NCBI GenBank assembly: GCA_910578855.1
Contig: CAJTRV010000019.1
Location: 1-26,095, forward strand
From: an uncultured Bacilli bacterium
Lineage (GTDB): Bacteria; Bacillota_I; Bacilli_A; RF39; UBA660
DNA length: 26,095 nucleotides
Direction of reading: 5' to 3'
Shown here: positions 22,850 through 26,095 of the stretch, piece by piece
Numbering within the stretch: the stretch's first letter is position 1
How the letters are laid out: each line of letters opens with the position of its first letter
Notes under the pieces: model-generated
What the model was told of the DNA's origin: nothing
Database searches by the model: none
What the model saw: the letters and a program-made list of their open reading frames with translations, nothing else
Made by a program: the position numbers and the translations under genes

Positions 22850-24172
22850 TTAATGACAATGACCATGACAGGTATCATCATCGCAGTCACACCCATAGGT
22901 CTCATCTTCGGCACTCATATGATCTAAAAAAGAAACGATATCAGCAAGCGCCACTTTAAACTCTTCTTTACTATGATTGTCTTTTACAGTTAAAATATTA
23001 GACTTAATTTCCTCTTCGCCGATTAAAATGACATAATTGGCAAGAAAACGGGTACTAGCTTTAAAATTCCCCTTCATATTACGGTTCATATAATCGGTAT
23101 CCACTTGGAATCCACTTAAGCGTAGTGCCTGAGTTAAGCTAAGGGCTTCACATTTTTGATCGCTTGTTACCGGAATCACATAAGCATCGAGATAATCTTC
23201 ATCCCCAAGAGTAATCTCTTCAAATTCTAAAGCGGTCAACAATCGTTCAAAGCCAAGGGCAAATCCAACTCCGGGTGTACTAGGCCCCCCAATTGTTTCT
23301 ACTAAATTATTATAACGTCCTCCACCACATAAGACATTTTGACTTCCAAAGCCTTCAACACTAGCTTCAACTTCAAAGACTGTATAAGTATAATAGTCTA
23401 ATCCCCGAACCAAATTTGGATTGACAACATATTCAATTCCCAATGCTTCCAAATACTTTTTCACTTGATCAAAGTGTTTTCTACTCTCTTCATTTAAATA
23501 ATCTTGTAACTTAGGAGCATGTTTCATAATATCTAAATTCGCATCCACTTTACAATCGAGAATTCGTAACGGATTTTTTTGATATCGTTTTTGGCAATCC
23601 TCACATAAATTTTCAAGATGCGGTTTAAAATAGTCTAATAATGCCTCACGGTAACGATTTCTAGAATCATTATCTCCAAGGCTATTAATATTAACCTTAA
23701 TACCTTTTAATCCCAGTAACCGATAAAAATTAACAGGAATACTAATTACTTCAGCATCAAGGGCTGGATCATTGCTCCCAAATGTTTCAACTCCAAACTG
23801 ATAAAACTCGCGAAACCGTCCTGATTGAGGCCGTTCATAACGATACATAGGTCCTAAATACCAAGCTTTAATTGGTTGGCTTGCTTCACCATACAGTTTA
23901 TTTTCGATAAAACTACGGACAATCCCCGCTGTTCCTTCAGGGCGCAACGTCATATCCCGATTTCCACGATCTTTAAAATCATAAGTCTCTTTTGATACGA
24001 TATCCGTTGTCTCCCCAACTCCACGGTGAAATAGTTCACTCGCTTCAAAAATAGGAGTTCGCATATATTGATAGTGATATTTCTCCATCAAACTCGCTAA
24101 TAACTTTTCTAAATATTGTATTTTTCGTGCTTTTTCACCATACACATCGTATGTTCCTTTTGGTTTTTGCAT
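22850..24172 (-). CDS. hisS: histidyl-tRNA synthetase with Cys/His-rich C-terminal tail
   Basis: 440 residues, about 15-20 longer than typical. It charges tRNA-His. Class II motifs: KPKGTYDV start, motif 1 region RTPIFEASELFHRGVGETTDIVSKE, motif 2 TLRPEGTAGIVR and YRYERPQSGRFREFYQFGVE, the His-specific blocks GLDYYTYTVFEV and CGGGRYNNLVETIGG, and motif 3 GVGFALGFERLL. The HGTP anticodon domain follows. The extra tail ends GCDCDDDTCHGHCH, with Cys428, 430, 435, 439 and His436, 438, 440: an unusual candidate metal-binding segment. It is the first gene of hisS - unknown - aspS - phosphodiesterase-like, behind a T-box leader. The ATG at 24170-24172 follows AGAAAGAAGGAGAG. Confidence 0.95.
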   Translation of the reverse strand: MQKPKGTYDVYGEKARKIQYLEKLLASLMEKYHYQYMRTPIFEASELFHRGVGETTDIVSKETYDFKDRGNRDMTLRPEGTAGIVRSFIENKLYGEASQPIKAWYLGPMYRYERPQSGRFREFYQFGVETFGSNDPALDAEVISIPVNFYRLLGLKGIKVNINSLGDNDSRNRYREALLDYFKPHLENLCEDCQKRYQKNPLRILDCKVDANLDIMKHAPKLQDYLNEESRKHFDQVKKYLEALGIEYVVNPNLVRGLDYYTYTVFEVEASVEGFGSQNVLCGGGRYNNLVETIGGPSTPGVGFALGFERLLTALEFEEITLGDEDYLDAYVIPVTSDQKCEALSLTQALRLSGFQVDTDYMNRNMKGNFKASTRFLANYVILIGEEEIKSNILTVKDNHSKEEFKVALADIVSFLDHMSAEDETYGCDCDDDTCHGHCH

Positions 24173-24252
24173 ATTCTCTCCTTCTTTCTAATAATGCCAT
24201 TCTATAATTTCGTTCATTCATTGCTACCATATAAGATCGCCTTTTCATAAAC

Positions 24253-24440
24253 AAAAAAGCCTAGATATAAGGGCGCTTATATGCACGGTACCACCTTATT
24301 TCATAGACTTACTATCTCTTTCTTTAACGCAGATCTACGCTTTACTTTCCGCTTGCTGTCTTCTAATAAAACCCCTAACTCATTTCCACCAACCATGAGC
24401 TCTCTATCTTGTTTTTTTATTATACTCTGTCAAACAAGTA
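24253..24440 (-). ncRNA. T-box riboswitch leader, Asp (GAC) specifier
   Basis: Minus strand, 5' to 3': Stem I base CUUG/CAAG (24435-24438 with the CAAG near 24353); the specifier loop with AGAGUA on the 5' side and GAAGACAG on the 3' side; apical AGAGAGCUCAUGGUUGGUG; the conserved T-box AAUAAGGUGGUACCGUG (about 24285-24301); then a terminator with AUAUAAG/CUUAUAU (24265-24282) ending in a U run (24253-24258). The specifier triplet after GAA is GAC (24358-24360), an Asp codon. Known: uncharged cognate tRNA stabilises the antiterminator and permits read-through. The operon would thus respond to tRNA-Asp although hisS comes first. Confidence 0.9.
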
Positions 24441-24454
24441 AATAACATAATTAA

Positions 24455-24483
24455 ATTATAATGGTTTTTTTCAAAGTTGTCAA
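24455..24483 (-). promoter_or_regulatory. consensus sigma-A promoter of the hisS operon
   Basis: Minus strand: -35 TTGACA (24478-24483), 17-base spacer, -10 TATAAT (24455-24460), both perfect. Transcription should begin just before Stem I of the T-box. Confidence 0.85.
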
Positions 24484-24525
24484 TTTAAAAATATGAATTT
24501 ATTATCTTATCTTCTTATAAATAGC

Positions 24526-25929
24526 CTATTGTGCTTCATAAAACGCATCGAGTAAACTCTCATCACGACTCCCAAACCACACCTGACTAGGAGTATAAGG
24601 TCCACTAGTTACATTCTTATATCGTTCTAAAGTTCCGTTTGGAACTTTAATGGTATTGGCTGTCAATTGCGAATTATTGGCAAAGATAGCATGATCAACA
24701 ATTGGATTTGCCCCCTGAAATTCTATCTGTGTTAATTGATTATCAGCAAATGCTCGATAACCAATATTGTTTACTGTTGCTGGTAACACTAGTGTTTGCA
24801 ACCGGTTATTTACAAACGCACTATATTCGATTGTTGTTAATTGGGATGGGAGGGTAACTGTTTGACACTCTATATTAAGAAAAGCCGCATTTCCAATCGT
24901 CGTAACTTGACTTGGGATGATGACATGATCCCGATTCGCTCCAGCATAACTATTTAATTTAGTCTTATCCTCAGTCCCATCACTATTTCGATGATAAATG
25001 AAGGCATTTTCCCCGACCATTTGATTCATTCGGAATGCTGAAACACCAAGATGGGTCACACTCTTTGGAATCGTAATTTCTGTCAATCGATTATTTGTAA
25101 AAGCATGATCACCAATTGTTGTTACAGAATTCGGAATGGTAATTGTTTGGAGAAAATTAATATAAAACGCTTGGCCATTAATCGTCGTTAGCGTACTTGG
25201 TAAAATAACACTGCGAATTTCTTTATTATAAAAAGATTGAAATCCCAACGTTGTAATCGTTTTGCCATCAATTTCATTTGGTACCGTAATATCTAAAATT
25301 TCACTATAGCCATTGGTATTTCCTTTGCCACATAAATATTCCGTAATGGTATCTCCAGCTTCATTGGTTCGAAAACAATCCTTGAAGGTAGTGACAATTC
25401 CACTACTATCGATATCCTTTTGACGGACATTGACTTTTAAGTCAAGTGATTTTGTTCCGGTTGGAAGATTGGTTTCACCCACAGGAATCTCAGCCCGAAT
25501 GACAAAGGTTTTTTCTGCTCCAGCCAAGAGATCATCGCCAATTCTAATACCACGAATTCCAAATTGAATTCCTCTTGGAGCTTCTCCATTTGCCTCCACA
25601 ATTCCCCCAATACTTTCAATCACTGCATCGATATTCCCATTGTTTTTAAGTGTAACATTGTACTCAATAAAATTACCAGGAGCTTCGATATTTACATCAA
25701 AAGTAGCCGTTAGTTTATCGGTAATGACACTTTCATTTGAGGTTGCTCCTTTTTTTGAAGCTTCCTCAATCCTCGTAAACAAAATATCCCAGTTAGCCGA
25801 GATCGTTCCTGTTCCACTAATTTTAAGCGATGACGAAAGAGCGGCATACCCAAGTGCCATCGCGCAGATCATAAACAAGACAATACTCATTACCATTAAT
25901 CGCTTTTGCTTCTTTTTTACCATTCTCAT
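24526..25929 (-). CDS. secreted surface protein with BspA-type leucine-rich repeats
   Basis: 467 residues from the ATG at 25927-25929, which has AAGGATG about ten bases upstream; the in-frame ATG at 25968 would give a nearly leaderless message, and a TTG at 26007 lies in the -35 box. The N-terminus is a signal peptide (VKKKQKRLMVMSIVLFMICAMALGYAAL) followed by SSSLKISGTGTISANWDI, similar to SipW-type or pilin-like secreted proteins. Next comes a beta-sandwich-like region (about 40-180) and then about eight LRR_5/BspA repeats of the pattern L-x-x-I-x-I-P-x-x-V-T-x-I-G-x-x-A-F. There is no LPXTG sorting signal or C-terminal membrane anchor. Known: BspA-like repeats mediate adhesion to host or other cells. 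The poly-G promoter directly upstream suggests phase-variable expression. Confidence 0.8.
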   Translation of the reverse strand: MRMVKKKQKRLMVMSIVLFMICAMALGYAALSSSLKISGTGTISANWDILFTRIEEASKKGATSNESVITDKLTATFDVNIEAPGNFIEYNVTLKNNGNIDAVIESIGGIVEANGEAPRGIQFGIRGIRIGDDLLAGAEKTFVIRAEIPVGETNLPTGTKSLDLKVNVRQKDIDSSGIVTTFKDCFRTNEAGDTITEYLCGKGNTNGYSEILDITVPNEIDGKTITTLGFQSFYNKEIRSVILPSTLTTINGQAFYINFLQTITIPNSVTTIGDHAFTNNRLTEITIPKSVTHLGVSAFRMNQMVGENAFIYHRNSDGTEDKTKLNSYAGANRDHVIIPSQVTTIGNAAFLNIECQTVTLPSQLTTIEYSAFVNNRLQTLVLPATVNNIGYRAFADNQLTQIEFQGANPIVDHAIFANNSQLTANTIKVPNGTLERYKNVTSGPYTPSQVWFGSRDESLLDAFYEAQ

Positions 25930-25977
25930 TGCTACATCATCCTTACTATTTCTCCGATTCTTTTCCATTCTATAACC

Positions 25978-26007
25978 ATAATACCCCCCCCCAGGTGATT
26001 TTGTCAA
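25978..26007 (-). promoter_or_regulatory. promoter with a nine-G spacer run, candidate phase-variable switch
   Basis: Minus strand: -35 TTGACA (26002-26007), an 18-base spacer ending in nine consecutive G (25984-25992), then -10 TATTAT (25978-25983). Loss of one G would give the optimal 17-base spacer. Homopolymeric G runs of this length are rare in such AT-rich DNA and are a known slippage target. Confidence 0.65.
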
Positions 26008-26009
26008 CC

Positions 26010-26030
26010 ATTTGTGTATTTACCACAAAT
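26010..26030. repeat. inverted repeat upstream of the surface-protein promoter
   Basis: Arms ATTTGTG (26010-26016) and CACAAAT (26024-26030) are exact complements around seven bases, only three bases beyond the -35 box. It could be an activator or repressor site, or part of a terminator for a gene outside the window. The remaining bases to 26095 show no gene. Confidence 0.4.
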
Positions 26031-26095
26031 ATAAATTTTCGTAAATTAAATACTTAACTTCTCGTTTTAGTGAATACGTGACGTTAAATTTGTAG

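Noticed and set aside
24419..24424. Second TATAAT on the minus strand near the hisS leader
   Set aside because: It lies within T-box Stem I and has no adequate -35; the perfect promoter at 24455-24483 explains transcription.
1..26095. Mycoplasma-type genetic code
   Set aside because: UGA ends rarA and the gene at 1677 at expected lengths, and conserved Trp positions use UGG.

Overview
This is an AT-rich, gene-dense bacterial chromosome segment. Its gene set and signals are those of a low-GC Gram-positive (Bacillota, class Bacilli or Erysipelotrichia-like, possibly near the Mollicutes-adjacent lineages). Supporting signs are strong GGAGG-type ribosome sites, consensus sigma-A promoters, a T-box in front of hisS-aspS, and the corA-xerD-deoB, rarA-gpsA, rpsO-pnp and hisS-aspS gene groups. 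UGA acts as a stop (for example ending rarA) and Trp is encoded by UGG, so this is not the Mycoplasma code. A 48-residue Asn/Lys-rich gene behind a sigma-G/F-like promoter hints that the organism may sporulate. I cannot name a species. There are no rRNA or tRNA genes, CRISPR arrays or insertion sequences.

Layout. Positions 1-2780 are an accessory stretch of small genes: a frameshifted membrane protein, a degenerate kinase-like protein, the putative spore protein, and two unrecognised proteins that look like diverged tandem paralogues. Positions 2784-6384 hold a ZIP metal transporter and, divergently, a large SF1 helicase with a C-terminal PD-(D/E)XK-type nuclease domain; a perfect 9-3-9 palindrome lies between them. 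Positions 6383-9379 are the minus-strand operon corA-xerD-deoB. Positions 9507-11694 are rarA-gpsA. Positions 11750-13566 hold a 31-residue membrane peptide, a tocopherol-cyclase-like protein and a small lipoprotein. Positions 13675-16612 hold holA, a membrane-anchored SGNH hydrolase and a second kinase-like protein. Positions 16725-19231 are rpsO-pnp. Positions 19381-24483 are a T-box-controlled operon hisS - unknown gene - aspS - degenerate phosphodiesterase-like protein. Positions 24526-26030 hold a secreted leucine-rich-repeat surface protein with a nine-G run inside its promoter.

How it fits together. Most genes are housekeeping: translation (hisS, aspS, rpsO), RNA turnover (pnp), replication and recombination (holA, rarA, xerD), nucleoside catabolism (deoB), phospholipid precursor synthesis (gpsA), and divalent metal transport (zupT-like, corA). 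The points that deserve a second look are: the poly-G promoter of the surface protein, which has the architecture of a phase-variable switch; the sigma-G-like promoter with its tiny gene; an Asp (GAC) specifier on a leader whose first gene is hisS; a Cys/His-rich tail on HisRS; a phosphodiesterase-fold protein that has lost its nucleophile and metal ligands; and a putative S15-responsive leader that can hide the rpsO ribosome site. All functional calls come from reading motifs by eye; no database search was run.
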